Source: Agromyces italicus DSM 16388
GTDB taxonomy: Bacteria > Actinomycetota > Actinomycetes > Actinomycetales > Microbacteriaceae
Direction: 5' to 3'
Length of the DNA: 64,000 nt
Assembly (NCBI RefSeq): GCF_000421545.1
Contig: NZ_ATXF01000007.1
Location: 1-64,000, forward strand
The position numbers and the translations under genes are program-made. The notes beneath the pieces are model-generated. The model was not told the origin of the DNA. It saw only the letters and a list, made by a program, of their open reading frames with translations, and made no database searches. This document shows positions 33,503-41,991 of this stretch, piece by piece; positions within the stretch are counted from its first letter, which is position 1, and each line of letters begins with the position of its first letter.

Positions 33503-35056
33503 TCAGCCCTGCGCGCGCCGGTTGGTGCGCGTGTTGCGCGACGGCGAGACGAGGCTGCCCACCCGGATCGGCTGCTTGGCGCCGCCGCGCGAGCCGCCGC
33601 TGCGCTGCGCGCCCGTCGACTGGGCGCCGCGGCTCTGGCCCGAACCCTGCTTGGGTGCGCTCGACTTGGCTTCGGCGGAACGACCCGAGCGATCGCGGCG
33701 CGGAGCGCCGGCGGGGACATCCGACTGGCCGGCGCGACCGCGACCGCGACCTCCCTGCGACTGGCCCTGGCGTTCGCCGGCCTGGCCGTCGCGAGCGGCG
33801 CGCTTGCGCTGGGCGTTCGCGCCCTGCGAGCGACCGCCGCCCTGCTGCGGTGCAGCAGCGCGGGGAGCAGGCTTCACGTACGGCGCGACGTCGCCGACGA
33901 GCTTCACGACCTGGGGAGTGGTGGGCACGGCCGGCGACGGGGTCACCGTGATGGCCGCCTTGCGGAGCAGCTGCTTGAGGTCCTGGAGCTGGCCGGGCAT
34001 GGCGATCGTCACGACGTCGCCCTCGCTGCCGGCGCGCGCCGTGCGACCCGAGCGGTGCAGGTACGCCTTGTGCTCCATGGGCGGGTCGACGTGCACCACG
34101 AGCTCGATGTCGTCGACGTGCACGCCGCGCGCCGCGACATCCGTCGCGACCATGACCTTCGCCGTGCCGTCGGCGAAGGCCGCGAGGTTGCGGTCGCGCT
34201 GCGGCTGCGACAGGTTGCCGTGCAGGTCGACGGCGGGGATGCCCTGCTCGGTGAGCTTCTTCGCGAGCTTCTTCGCGTGGTGCTTCGTGCGCATGAAGAG
34301 GATGCGACGGCCCATGCCGCTCGCGAGCGTCTTCACGAGTTCGAATTTCGTGTCGGCGTCGTCGGTGAGGAAGACGTGGTGGGTCATCGCCGCGACGGGC
34401 GAGTTCGCCTCGTCGACCGAGTGCAGCACCTCGTTCTCGAGGTAGCGCTTGACGAGCTTGTCGACCCCGTTGTCGAGGGTCGCCGAGAACAGCAGGCGCT
34501 GGCCGCCGCGCGGGGTCTTGTCGAGGATGCGGGTGACGACCGGCAGGAATCCGAGGTCGGCCATGTGGTCGGCCTCGTCGAGCACGGTGATCTCGACGGC
34601 GTCGAGGTGCACGAAGCCCTGCTTCATCAGGTCTTCGAGGCGGCCGGGCGCCGCGACGACGATGTCGACGCCCGCGCGCAGTGCCTCGACCTGACGCTTC
34701 TGGTTGATGCCGCCGAAGATCGTCGTGACCTTGAGGCCGTACGCGTCGGCGAGCGGCTCGATGGCGCGTGCGATCTGGGTGACGAGTTCGCGGGTCGGGG
34801 CGAGCACGAGGCCGAGGGGGCGCCCGGCGCGGCGCTGTCCGCCCGCGAGGGTCGTGCCGAGACGCGCGACCATGGGCAGGGCGAACGCGATGGTCTTGCC
34901 CGAGCCGGTCTTGCCGCGGCCGAGCACGTCGCGGCCGGCGAGGGTGTCGGGCAGGGAGTCGGCCTGGATGGGGGTGGGGGTGGTCTTGCCGTCGGCGGCG
35001 AGGATCGCCACGAGGGGGGCGGGCACGCCGAGGCTTGCGAAGGTGGTGTCGGTCAC
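33503..35056 (-). CDS. DEAD-box ATP-dependent RNA helicase
   Basis: A 517-residue RNA helicase of the CsdA/RhlE/DeaD group. Motifs in order: Q motif (PTPIQADSLP), I (GKTGSGKT), Ia (APTRELVTQ), II (VLDEADHMADLGF), III (LLFSATLD), IV-VI (MVATDVAARGVHVD, HRSGRTARAG). After about residue 385 comes a basic, Arg/Gly/Gln-rich disordered tail. I chose GTG 35056 over the in-frame ATG at 35164 because homologues begin TFASLGVP and the extension is low-complexity. It probably acts in ribosome assembly or RNA decay, by analogy. Confidence 0.92.
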   Translation of the reverse strand: MTDTTFASLGVPAPLVAILAADGKTTPTPIQADSLPDTLAGRDVLGRGKTGSGKTIAFALPMVARLGTTLAGGQRRAGRPLGLVLAPTRELVTQIARAIEPLADAYGLKVTTIFGGINQKRQVEALRAGVDIVVAAPGRLEDLMKQGFVHLDAVEITVLDEADHMADLGFLPVVTRILDKTPRGGQRLLFSATLDNGVDKLVKRYLENEVLHSVDEANSPVAAMTHHVFLTDDADTKFELVKTLASGMGRRILFMRTKHHAKKLAKKLTEQGIPAVDLHGNLSQPQRDRNLAAFADGTAKVMVATDVAARGVHVDDIELVVHVDPPMEHKAYLHRSGRTARAGSEGDVVTIAMPGQLQDLKQLLRKAAITVTPSPAVPTTPQVVKLVGDVAPYVKPAPRAAAPQQGGGRSQGANAQRKRAARDGQAGERQGQSQGGRGRGRAGQSDVPAGAPRRDRSGRSAEAKSSAPKQGSGQSRGAQSTGAQRSGGSRGGAKQPIRVGSLVSPSRNTRTNRRAQG

Positions 35057-35295
35057 TGGTGCCTTTCGGGGGCATGGCACGGCCGGGCGCGTCGCGCTTC
35101 GCAGTGCGGAGAGCGACGGAGTAGGCCCGGCGGTGGGAATTGGCGAAGGCGCCGGTCGGCGCATCCGTTCGCCGTATGAGAGTCATCGGGCGGCTCGGAG
35201 TTCGAACCCGGCCCGGAAGCGTTTCTACGACGCAGGCGGCGCGATCATCGCGCTCGCCGTCCGCCAGCATAGCGGATGCCCCTGTGCAGGCGCTG
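35057..35295 (-). other. long upstream region of the helicase gene, no gene seen
   Basis: 239 bases between the helicase start and the DUF1684 stop. A minus-strand TATGCT near 35268-35274 could be a -10, giving a leader of about 200 bases. Several dyads are visible, including GCGCGAT-GATCGCGC near 35241. GGGTTCGAACTCC near 35200 resembles a tRNA T arm but no cloverleaf fits. Confidence 0.35.
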
Positions 35296-35925
35296 TCAGC
35301 GGGGCATCCGCTCGCCGACCGGCACCTCGGCGCGAAGCGTGCTGCCCTCCAGGGCGAGCGGGCACGACCACGAGGGGTCGTAGGCGCACGAGGGGTTGTA
35401 CGCGAAGTTGAAGTCGACGACGAGGGTGTCGGTGTCGGCACCCGGCCCGAGGTCGGCACCCTTGACCGTGTCGAGGAGGTACCTGCCGCCGCCGTAGGTG
35501 CCGCCGGGCGCACCCGCGAGGGCGTCCTTCACGGGGAGGAACAGGCCACCGCCGTATCCGCTGAGCCGCCAGACGTCGAGCGTGCCGAGGTAGGGCACTC
35601 GCACCGCGCCGACGAGCGCGAACGGGATCTCGCCGTCGGTCGCACTGTCGACCGTCATCCGCTGCGGCTCCTCGGTGCGGCGCACCTCGAGTTCGAAGCG
35701 CCAGTCGGGGTCGTATCGGGCGACGGTGAGGCCGGTGAATCGCGCGCGGTCGTCGGGCAGCAACGGTGACTGGGGATGCCCCGCGAAGAGCTCGTCGCGG
35801 CCCGAGATCCACAGGGCGTGGCCGGCCGCAGGGTCATGCACGCTGAGCTGCCGCACCCCCGCGTAGAGGCCGAACACGCGGCGGCGCCAGTCGGCGAGCT
35901 GGAGTGCGCCGATCGAGGCGGTCAT
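35296..35925 (-). CDS. DUF1684 family protein (second paralogue)
   Basis: A 209-residue member with all family blocks: LFAGHPQSPL near the start, GRYLLDTVKG, the signature DFNFAYNPSCAYDPSW, and CPLALEGSTLRAEVPVGE. Function of the family is not established. Its ATG overlaps the stop of the upstream SRPBCC gene by four bases. It is the family-typical version; the copy at 9286 is more divergent. Confidence 0.85.
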   Translation of the reverse strand: MTASIGALQLADWRRRVFGLYAGVRQLSVHDPAAGHALWISGRDELFAGHPQSPLLPDDRARFTGLTVARYDPDWRFELEVRRTEEPQRMTVDSATDGEIPFALVGAVRVPYLGTLDVWRLSGYGGGLFLPVKDALAGAPGGTYGGGRYLLDTVKGADLGPGADTDTLVVDFNFAYNPSCAYDPSWSCPLALEGSTLRAEVPVGERMPR

Positions 35926-36446
35926 CGCCGGGGCTCCGACGCGCGGGCGTCGGCATCGGCGGTGCCGGGCGGATCGTACGACCAGCCCGGGGCGAGTTGC
36001 CTGAGTCGCCGGCCCCGCCACTGCCAGAACAGCCAGGTCGGGTACCACGCGGCGGGCTCCCAGGGGCCGGCGCTCGCGAGCAGCCGGTCGCGGTAGAGCG
36101 TGCGGCCGTCGGGGAGGGCGGAGACCGCCATGCGGTGATCCCATCGTCGGAACACCGCGAGCGGCCCGGTGATCGCGCCGCCCCCGTCGCGGAGCATCCG
36201 CACCCCCTCGGGCAGGCCGCCGGGGTAGCTCACGTGGACGAACTCCTCGCCCGCGGAGAAGCGGCGGAAGGCGAGCGCGCGCACTCGGTGCGGGCCCTCG
36301 GGCCAGATCGTCGGGAGACCGCCGGGCTCGAGGGACTCGAAGTCGAGCCAGGGCGTCACCACCTCGCGCAGCACGGCGGGACTCCGGATCGCACGCCACG
36401 CCGCGTCCGGTGTGCAGTCGAGCGTGAGTTTCAGGAGCACCCGCAT
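35922..36446 (-). CDS. SRPBCC-fold (START-like) protein
   Basis: A 174-residue cytoplasmic protein starting VLLKLTLDCTPDAAWRAIRSP, a usual opening of SRPBCC polyketide-cyclase-like domains. A helix-grip pocket follows (HRVRALAFRRF, RWDHRMAVSAL). Ligand unknown. TACTCT lies six bases before ATG 36446, which decides the start over an ATG 36 bases upstream. Confidence 0.75.
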   Translation of the reverse strand: MRVLLKLTLDCTPDAAWRAIRSPAVLREVVTPWLDFESLEPGGLPTIWPEGPHRVRALAFRRFSAGEEFVHVSYPGGLPEGVRMLRDGGGAITGPLAVFRRWDHRMAVSALPDGRTLYRDRLLASAGPWEPAAWYPTWLFWQWRGRRLRQLAPGWSYDPPGTADADARASEPRR

Positions 36447-36452
36447 GTGCCG

Positions 36453-36458
36453 AGAGTA
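36453..36458 (-). promoter_or_regulatory. -10 element of the SRPBCC gene (leaderless)
   Basis: TACTCT, six bases (CGGCAC), then ATG 36446. Confidence 0.5.
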
Positions 36459-36556
36459 GGACGGAGCACTCGTCGGTGCCAAGGGATCCGGGGTGATTCC
36501 CCGGCTCGTGCTCGGCGCCGCCGCGGTGAGCCTGCGCCGGCGCCCGCCCCGGCGGG

Positions 36557-36562
36557 TAACCT
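36557..36562 (+). promoter_or_regulatory. -10 element of the ComB-like gene (leaderless)
   Basis: TAACCT, six bases (GTCGCG), then GTG 36569. Confidence 0.5.
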
Positions 36563-36568
36563 GTCGCG

Positions 36569-37411
36569 GTGAGCGCGACGACGGATCCCTTCGGACAGGC
36601 CAAGTACCAGGTGCGGTTCGACTGGGGCGCGGCCGGTGCCGATCGGATCGCTCCCGGGGTGCACGCCGTCGTGCTCGTCGACGCCCTCTCCTTCACGACC
36701 GCGGTCGTCGTCGCCGCCGAGCACGGCACGGCCGTCGCACCGTGGCCGAGCGACGATCTCGCGGGCGCCGCCGCCTTCGCCGCAGCGCACGACGGCGTCG
36801 TGGCCGTGCGTCGGGGTGAGGCCGGCCCCAGCCTGTCGCCCTCGAGCTTCATCGGGGCGCCCGAGGCCGCACCGCTCGTCGTGGTGCCCTCGCCGAACGG
36901 CGGCGCGCTCGCGCACCGGCTCGGAGTGCTCGGCGTCCCCGTCATCGCCGCCTCGATGCGCAACCGCACGGCGGTCGCCGAGCGACTCCTCGCGATGCAG
37001 GCCGAGCACGGCGACCGGTTCATGATCGCGGTCGTCGCCGCCGGCGAACGGGCCGGGATCGGGTCGGCAGGGTCCGGCGGACTCGCGCCCGACGCGGTGG
37101 AGCGCCGCCCGGCCGAGCCCGGCTCGCCGCTCGCCGACGGCACTCGTTTCGCGATCGAGGATCTGCTGGTCGCGGGCGCCGTCATCGACGCGCTCGTCGC
37201 CCGTGGCATCGATCACACCTCGCCAGAGGCCGCGGTCGCGTGCGCCGCCTACGAGGGGCTCTCCCGGGCGACCGGGCATCTCATCAGCGCCTCGGGCAGC
37301 GGTGTCGAACTCCGCGAGCTCGGCTTCGCGGGTGACGCGCGACTCGCCGCCGAGCGCGACGTCACCCCCGTCGTGCCGGTGCTGCGAGGCGGGGTCTTCG
37401 TCGCCGAATAG
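36569..37411 (+). CDS. 2-phosphosulfolactate phosphatase family protein (ComB-like)
   Basis: A 280-residue protein of the ComB family. The pattern is VVLVDALSFTTAVVVAAE (metal-binding Asp), PSPNGGALAHRL, ASMRNRTAVAERLL, VVAAGERAG, then ACAAYEGL and GSGVELRELGFAGD. In archaea ComB hydrolyses 2-phosphosulfolactate in coenzyme M synthesis; actinobacteria lack that pathway, so the substrate here is probably different. Confidence 0.78.
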   Translation: MSATTDPFGQAKYQVRFDWGAAGADRIAPGVHAVVLVDALSFTTAVVVAAEHGTAVAPWPSDDLAGAAAFAAAHDGVVAVRRGEAGPSLSPSSFIGAPEAAPLVVVPSPNGGALAHRLGVLGVPVIAASMRNRTAVAERLLAMQAEHGDRFMIAVVAAGERAGIGSAGSGGLAPDAVERRPAEPGSPLADGTRFAIEDLLVAGAVIDALVARGIDHTSPEAAVACAAYEGLSRATGHLISASGSGVELRELGFAGDARLAAERDVTPVVPVLRGGVFVAE

Positions 37412-37414
37412 GAT
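37409..37414 (+). promoter_or_regulatory. -10 element overlapping the ComB-like stop codon
   Basis: TAGGAT, six bases (CTGTTC), then ATG 37421. Its first three bases are the TAG stop of the upstream gene. Confidence 0.5.
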
Positions 37415-37420
37415 CTGTTC

Positions 37421-40400
37421 ATGACGACGGCGACCAGGCGAGGCATCCTCGCCGTGGTCACCGCCCTCGTGCTCGTCGCCCTCGGTCTCGGCGTCGCGTA
37501 CGCGGTGGGCGACGCGCTCGGCATCCGCACCGAGCCGAGCGAGCAGATGCGGCCGGCCGCGGCCGGCGTGCCCGAGGTCGCGCCGGCGGCGGCACCGCCC
37601 GAGTTCACGATGCTCGACGTGCCCGAGACGGCACGGTTCGGGGTCGCCGTCGACGAGCTGCGCGACGCCGTCGCCGACGCGTCGGCGCGCGAAGGCGAGG
37701 CACAGGTCTCGGTCGAGCTGATCGAGGGGCAGGAGGCCGATTCCGGGCCAGGCGACGACGGGTACGAACTCCGCGGGGATGCCTCGACGCTGCGCATCGT
37801 CGCGTTCACCGAGGTCGGCGCGGTTCGCGCGATCTACGACCTCGCGGCGCAGGTGCGTGCGGGCGCACCCGTCGCCGACCTCCTCGGCGTGCACGAGCCC
37901 TCCCGGCTGCCGCTGCGCATGACCGACCTCGGCGCCGTGGGCGTCGAGCCCGACCCGGCCGAATGGCAGTCGGGCGACGACTACTCGCACGCGTCGAAGG
38001 CCTTCGCCGGCGTCGTGCAGCCCGAGGCGCCCTACATCGACGAGACCGCGCTCGCCGCGGCCTACGACGATTTCGAGGCGTTCCTGCGACACTCTCTCGC
38101 GAACGGGTCGAACGCCGTCGCCTTCCCGGGGTTCGTGGAGTTCGCGACCTTCGACGACGCGCCGGGCGGCCCGGTGTATGCCGAGGGCGACGAGCACCGC
38201 GACCGCGCCCTCGCACTCCGGGCGGCGTTCGCCCCGTTCTGGGAGCGCGCCGACGAGCTCGGCGTGCAGGTGTTCCTGCGTACCGACATGCTCGCCCTCA
38301 CCGCTCCGCTCGAGCGGGCCCTCACCGAGCGGTTCGGCTCGCTCGACACCGAGGACCCCGAGTTCTGGGGCGTGTACACCGCGGGCCTCGACGAGTTGTA
38401 CGCGGCCGTGCCCGCGCTCGACGGCGTGCTCATACGGATCGGCGAGGCCGGTGCGATCTACGACGTGGGCGGCTGGGACTCCTACTCCGCGCTGAAGGTG
38501 ACGACGGTCGAGGCGGTGCGCGCGATGCTCGGGGCGTTCACCGGGCAGGCCGAGGCGACCGGTCGTGAGGTGATCTTCCGCACGTGGAGCGTCGGCGTCG
38601 GCGCCGTCGGCGACATGCACACCAGCGACGCGTCCTACGAGGCGGTGCTCGGCGGCGTCGACTCGCCCGCGCTCATCGTGTCGACCAAGTACACGCTCGG
38701 CGACTTCTACAGCTGGCTTCCGCTCAACCACACGCTCGAGCAGGGGTCCCAGCGTCGCATCGTCGAGTTCCAAAGCCGGCGCGAGTTCGAGAACTTCGGC
38801 GCCTTCCCGAACGACCTCGGCACGCAGTACCAGTGGGCGCTCCAGCAGTTGCTCGCGGCGAACGACCGCATCGAGGGCGTCTGGGTGTGGACGCAGGACG
38901 GCGGCCCGTGGCGCGCCGGACCGATGTCGCTCTACCTCAAGGCGGGGTTCTGGCAGCTGTACGAGCTCGACACGCAACTCGCGACCGACCTCGCTCGTGA
39001 TCCCGACGCCGACGTCGCCGCCATCACCGCGGCATGGGCGCGGGAGTGGTTCTCCGACGACCCCGGCACCGTCGAGGCGATCGTCGACGCGATGACCCGG
39101 TCGCGGACGGCGATCGAGCAGGGCATGTACCTCGAGCAGTTCGCGGAGCAGCGTGTCTTCGCCATCGGCCTCGAGCCGCCGCCCATGATGTGGATCTTCG
39201 AGTGGGACATCCTCACGGGCGACTCGGCGGTCCTCGACGTCATGTACTCGATCGTGCGCGACTCGGCCGGCGGCGGCGGCGGCGTCGACGGCATCGAGGC
39301 GGCGATCGCGAGCGGCGCCGAAGCGGTGGGCGCGGTCGAGCAGATGCGCGAGATCGTGGCGAAGACGGATGTCTCGAGCTGGCGCTCCCCGGAGCTGAGG
39401 GAGGCGTTCGTCTCGACCCTCGACTACGAGCTCGGAACCCTCCGTCTGCTCGCGGCGTACCGCGCGCTGATCCTGCACCAGGGGCAGTGGCACGATACCG
39501 GCTCGCCCGAGGCCCGCGCGGCGTGGGAGTCCGACCGGAACCGCTTCGACGAACTCGCCGCGGAACACCTCGCCCGATACGACGGCGACCTCGACCACCC
39601 CGCCTTCAACCTCACCGCCGCGCAGCTCGGCGTCGATCGCGCCGAGCGCGACCCCGCCATGGCGTGGGCGGCGCGCGGGCTGCTCGTGCTCGCCCTCGCC
39701 TGGGTGGTGATCGGCATGCTCGCCGCGCGGACGCGGCTCGTCGCGAAGCCCGGCGCCACGGCGGCGCGCGCAACCTGGGTGGCCTCGACACGCCCATGGC
39801 GGGCCCGCGAGTCGACCCTCGGCCTTCTGGAACTCGATCGCAGGCTGCTGTTCCTGGTGCCGGTCGCCCTCCTCGTGGCGACCCGCGCCGTGCAGACGTC
39901 GTTCCTGTCGTGGACCCATCTCGCGGTCGTGATCGGCGCGTGGACCGTGTTCGCCGGCGTGCTGCGCCTGTGCGTCCGTCGGCGCTCGCCCTGGCCCGTG
40001 ATCGCGGCGGTCGGCGGGGTCGTGGTGCTGCGCTGCATCGTGACGCTCGTCGCGCTGTCGTTCACCGGGCCCGGCGGCTACTGGTTCGCGTTCTGGACCG
40101 ACCCACCGCTGCGTACCGGCTACATCGTGCTCGCGTTCGCGCTCTTCGTCTGGGTCTTCGTCGTCGCCGGCTGGACGCTCGCGACGCAGGTCGGCGCCAG
40201 GCGCGCGACCGGCTTCGTGCTCGCGGCGGTCGGGGCGGGGCTCGTCGTGCCGTCGTTCGTCATCGGGGTGATCGGCCTCGAGCGCGCGCTCACGCTCTGG
40301 AACGACGAGCTCGGGCTCTTGCCATGGGGCCTCGCGCGCATCCTCGGCATCACGACCTACCTCGACATCCCGGGCGAGGCGGCCTGGTTCGCGGCCGCGC

Positions 40401-40474
40401 TCGCGTCCGCCCTGCTCGTCATCGGGGCGCTTCTGGCGCTGCCGCGGCGCAGGGGAGCCGCCGCGCGCAGCTGA
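37421..40474 (+). CDS. glycoside-hydrolase-like exported domain fused to a seven-helix membrane domain
   Basis: A 1017-residue protein. An N-terminal helix (about residues 7-30) places residues 31-745 outside. A small alpha/beta domain (about 60-165, DASTLRIVAFTEVGAVRAIYDLAAQVR) resembles the domain that precedes GH20/GH67 barrels. Then comes a predicted TIM barrel (AAYDDFEAFLRHSLANGSNAV, LDGVLIRIGEAG, EGVWVWTQDGG, IFEWDILTGDS). After residue 745 there are seven hydrophobic helices ending near 1007. I do not recognise a named family for the whole. Acidic residues in GEAG and FEWD could be catalytic. It may act on cell-surface glycans while membrane-embedded. Confidence 0.6.
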   Translation: MTTATRRGILAVVTALVLVALGLGVAYAVGDALGIRTEPSEQMRPAAAGVPEVAPAAAPPEFTMLDVPETARFGVAVDELRDAVADASAREGEAQVSVELIEGQEADSGPGDDGYELRGDASTLRIVAFTEVGAVRAIYDLAAQVRAGAPVADLLGVHEPSRLPLRMTDLGAVGVEPDPAEWQSGDDYSHASKAFAGVVQPEAPYIDETALAAAYDDFEAFLRHSLANGSNAVAFPGFVEFATFDDAPGGPVYAEGDEHRDRALALRAAFAPFWERADELGVQVFLRTDMLALTAPLERALTERFGSLDTEDPEFWGVYTAGLDELYAAVPALDGVLIRIGEAGAIYDVGGWDSYSALKVTTVEAVRAMLGAFTGQAEATGREVIFRTWSVGVGAVGDMHTSDASYEAVLGGVDSPALIVSTKYTLGDFYSWLPLNHTLEQGSQRRIVEFQSRREFENFGAFPNDLGTQYQWALQQLLAANDRIEGVWVWTQDGGPWRAGPMSLYLKAGFWQLYELDTQLATDLARDPDADVAAITAAWAREWFSDDPGTVEAIVDAMTRSRTAIEQGMYLEQFAEQRVFAIGLEPPPMMWIFEWDILTGDSAVLDVMYSIVRDSAGGGGGVDGIEAAIASGAEAVGAVEQMREIVAKTDVSSWRSPELREAFVSTLDYELGTLRLLAAYRALILHQGQWHDTGSPEARAAWESDRNRFDELAAEHLARYDGDLDHPAFNLTAAQLGVDRAERDPAMAWAARGLLVLALAWVVIGMLAARTRLVAKPGATAARATWVASTRPWRARESTLGLLELDRRLLFLVPVALLVATRAVQTSFLSWTHLAVVIGAWTVFAGVLRLCVRRRSPWPVIAAVGGVVVLRCIVTLVALSFTGPGGYWFAFWTDPPLRTGYIVLAFALFVWVFVVAGWTLATQVGARRATGFVLAAVGAGLVVPSFVIGVIGLERALTLWNDELGLLPWGLARILGITTYLDIPGEAAWFAAALASALLVIGALLALPRRRGAAARS

Positions 40475-40523
40475 CGCACCGCGCCCGGGCGGCGCGCAGC
40501 CGCGCGACCCTGGTACGACGCCG

Positions 40524-41267
40524 TCAGGCCGCGCGTTCGGGTTCTGCAGGCGTGGGCTCGACGGGCGCGGACGCCGAAGGTTCGGGCACTGCGGACGCGG
40601 GCTCGCCGACGATGGGGTCGCCGAAGAGCGGTTCGGCGAGTCCGTTCGACGCCGGCGCGCGTCGGCTCTTGCGGGCTCGGTGAGCACGCACCTTCGCGCG
40701 GTTGCCGCAGCGCTGCATCGAGCACCAGCGGCGGGTCGCGGCGCGCGAGGTGTCGAGGTACACGACGTCGCAGTCGTCGCCCGAGCAGGCGCGGATGCGT
40801 TCGAGGTTGACCGGGCCGAACAGGTCGACCGCGTCACGGGCGATCGTCGACAGCGCCTGCGGCACGGTGTGCACCGAACGGCCCGCCTGACGGGAGCCGC
40901 CCGCGAGCGAGGGCGGGACGTCGGGCGTCGCCGCATAGAGGTTCACGACGTCGACGTCGCCGGCACGCGGCGCCTCGCGGCGGCTGGCGGCGAGGGCCAT
41001 GCGCGCGATCGAGTCGCGGAGCGCGACGGCGTCGAACAGGTCGCGAGATCGAGCGGCGCCGACGGGGACCGGGAATCGTTCACGGAGCCAGGCGGTGAGG
41101 TCGTCGGGGGAGTGGAGGCGTTCGACGCCGGCTCCGGCCGCGGTGCCCCCGATCGACCCGGTCGTCGCGAAATCGAGCGCGAACGAACCTGAGTCGAACC
41201 ACCAGCGGACGCCCTCGGCGGGAATGAGCCACTGCCCGATGGGAATCGAGACGGTGGAGACGGGCAT
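40524..41267 (-). CDS. CGNR zinc-finger (ABATE domain) protein
   Basis: A 247-residue putative regulator. An N-terminal ABATE/stress-like domain (GSFALDFATTG, DLTAWLRERF, ALRDSIARMALA) is followed by the CGNR zinc finger (IRACSGDDCDVVYLD, RRWCSMQRCGNRAKVR), with cysteines of both pairs intact. A Pro/Glu/Ala-rich tail (about 205-247) follows. The family is thought to regulate transcription; target unknown. Confidence 0.85.
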   Translation of the reverse strand: MPVSTVSIPIGQWLIPAEGVRWWFDSGSFALDFATTGSIGGTAAGAGVERLHSPDDLTAWLRERFPVPVGAARSRDLFDAVALRDSIARMALAASRREAPRAGDVDVVNLYAATPDVPPSLAGGSRQAGRSVHTVPQALSTIARDAVDLFGPVNLERIRACSGDDCDVVYLDTSRAATRRWCSMQRCGNRAKVRAHRARKSRRAPASNGLAEPLFGDPIVGEPASAVPEPSASAPVEPTPAEPERAA

Positions 41268-41273
41268 CCGTCC

Positions 41274-41279
41274 AGCGTA
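41274..41279 (-). promoter_or_regulatory. -10 element of the CGNR gene (leaderless)
   Basis: TACGCT, six bases (GGACGG), then ATG 41267. Confidence 0.5.
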
Positions 41280-41293
41280 GTGGTTCGCCGGGC

Positions 41294-41791
41294 TCAGCCG
41301 ACGGCCGCGCTCGCGGCCCTGCGGCGCACCGCGGGGGTGATCTCGCGGTGGTGCCAGACGATGAGATTGGCCCGATCGAAGCCTCGTCGGCAGAGCCCGC
41401 AGCTGAGTGCCCGGGTCGGCTGTCGGTAGCGGAAGTGCTCGTGCCCGGCCGGGCAGTTGCCGACCCAGGGCGCGAGCTCGTGGGCGACCTCGCCGTCGTG
41501 CGTGCGGCGCCCGATGTAGCCGAGTTCGGCGCCGACGGCGGCCCACTTCGGCCCGTGCGCCGCGCGCGGGCCCGCGATGGCGTGGGCGACCTCGTGCAAG
41601 AGGATCTGGTGGATCTCGTCGTCGTCGTAGCGGGCCGCCAGGTAGCGGGACACCGAGATGCGCTTGGCCGTGTAGTTGCAGAGACCCGCGCGCTTCTTGG
41701 CGTTGTCGAACTCGAAGCTCCACACCGCCGGGTCGAGATGCAGCACGATGAGCGCCTCCGCCCACCGTCGCACCCGCTCCAGATCCGCCAT
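41294..41791 (-). CDS. SprT-like zinc metallopeptidase-family protein
   Basis: A 165-residue protein with the zincin motif HEVAHA (near residue 66) and the downstream His of HGPKW. A C-terminal zinc ribbon (NCPAGHEHF, SCGLC) completes the SprT layout. Eukaryotic Spartan relatives cut DNA-protein crosslinks; the bacterial role is not established. The leaderless -10 puts the start at 41791. Confidence 0.85.
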   Translation of the reverse strand: MADLERVRRWAEALIVLHLDPAVWSFEFDNAKKRAGLCNYTAKRISVSRYLAARYDDDEIHQILLHEVAHAIAGPRAAHGPKWAAVGAELGYIGRRTHDGEVAHELAPWVGNCPAGHEHFRYRQPTRALSCGLCRRGFDRANLIVWHHREITPAVRRRAASAAVG

Positions 41792-41797
41792 GGGATG

Positions 41798-41803
41798 AGA
41801 ATA
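41798..41803 (-). promoter_or_regulatory. -10 element of the SprT-like gene (leaderless)
   Basis: TATTCT, six bases (CATCCC), then ATG 41791. Confidence 0.5.
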
Positions 41804-41856
41804 GCCCCGGCCGGCCACACGGGGGAGGGGTTCGCGACCCCCGAACGGGGCAGAGC

Positions 41857-41940
41857 CGCCACCGCATCGGTGTTCGCCACGATTTCGGGCGGCGCAGGGG
41901 ACAACGGCCCGATCCTGTGCAGATCTCCGATTTCATGGCG
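41857..41940. repeat. 84-bp palindromic intergenic element, copy B
   Basis: Gap-free match to copies A and C; shared blocks include CGCCACGATTTCGG on the left and GATCTCCGAT on the right. It is the most diverged copy. Its right end runs into the 19-bp tandem repeat. Confidence 0.7.
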
Positions 41941-41991
41941 GCGCGATCAGCTCATGGCGGCGTGATCAGCTCGCGGCGGCGCGATCAGCCC
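41935..41991. repeat. 19-bp tandem repeat, three units
   Basis: Units at 41935-41953, 41954-41972 and 41973-41991; consensus ATGGCGGCGCGATCAGCTC. Unit 3 contains the stop codon of the sugar dehydrogenase gene (TCA at 41985-41987 on this strand); the other two lie beyond it. Confidence 0.85.

Noticed and set aside
35190-35216. tRNA-like T arm (GGGTTCGAACTCC, minus strand)
   Set aside because: The flanks do not form a T stem of five pairs, and no acceptor, D or anticodon arms could be placed.
36431-40936. 1501-codon frame on the minus strand
   Set aside because: It is antisense to two well-supported genes (ComB-like and the membrane glycosidase-like gene) and is extremely Arg/Gly/Glu-rich.
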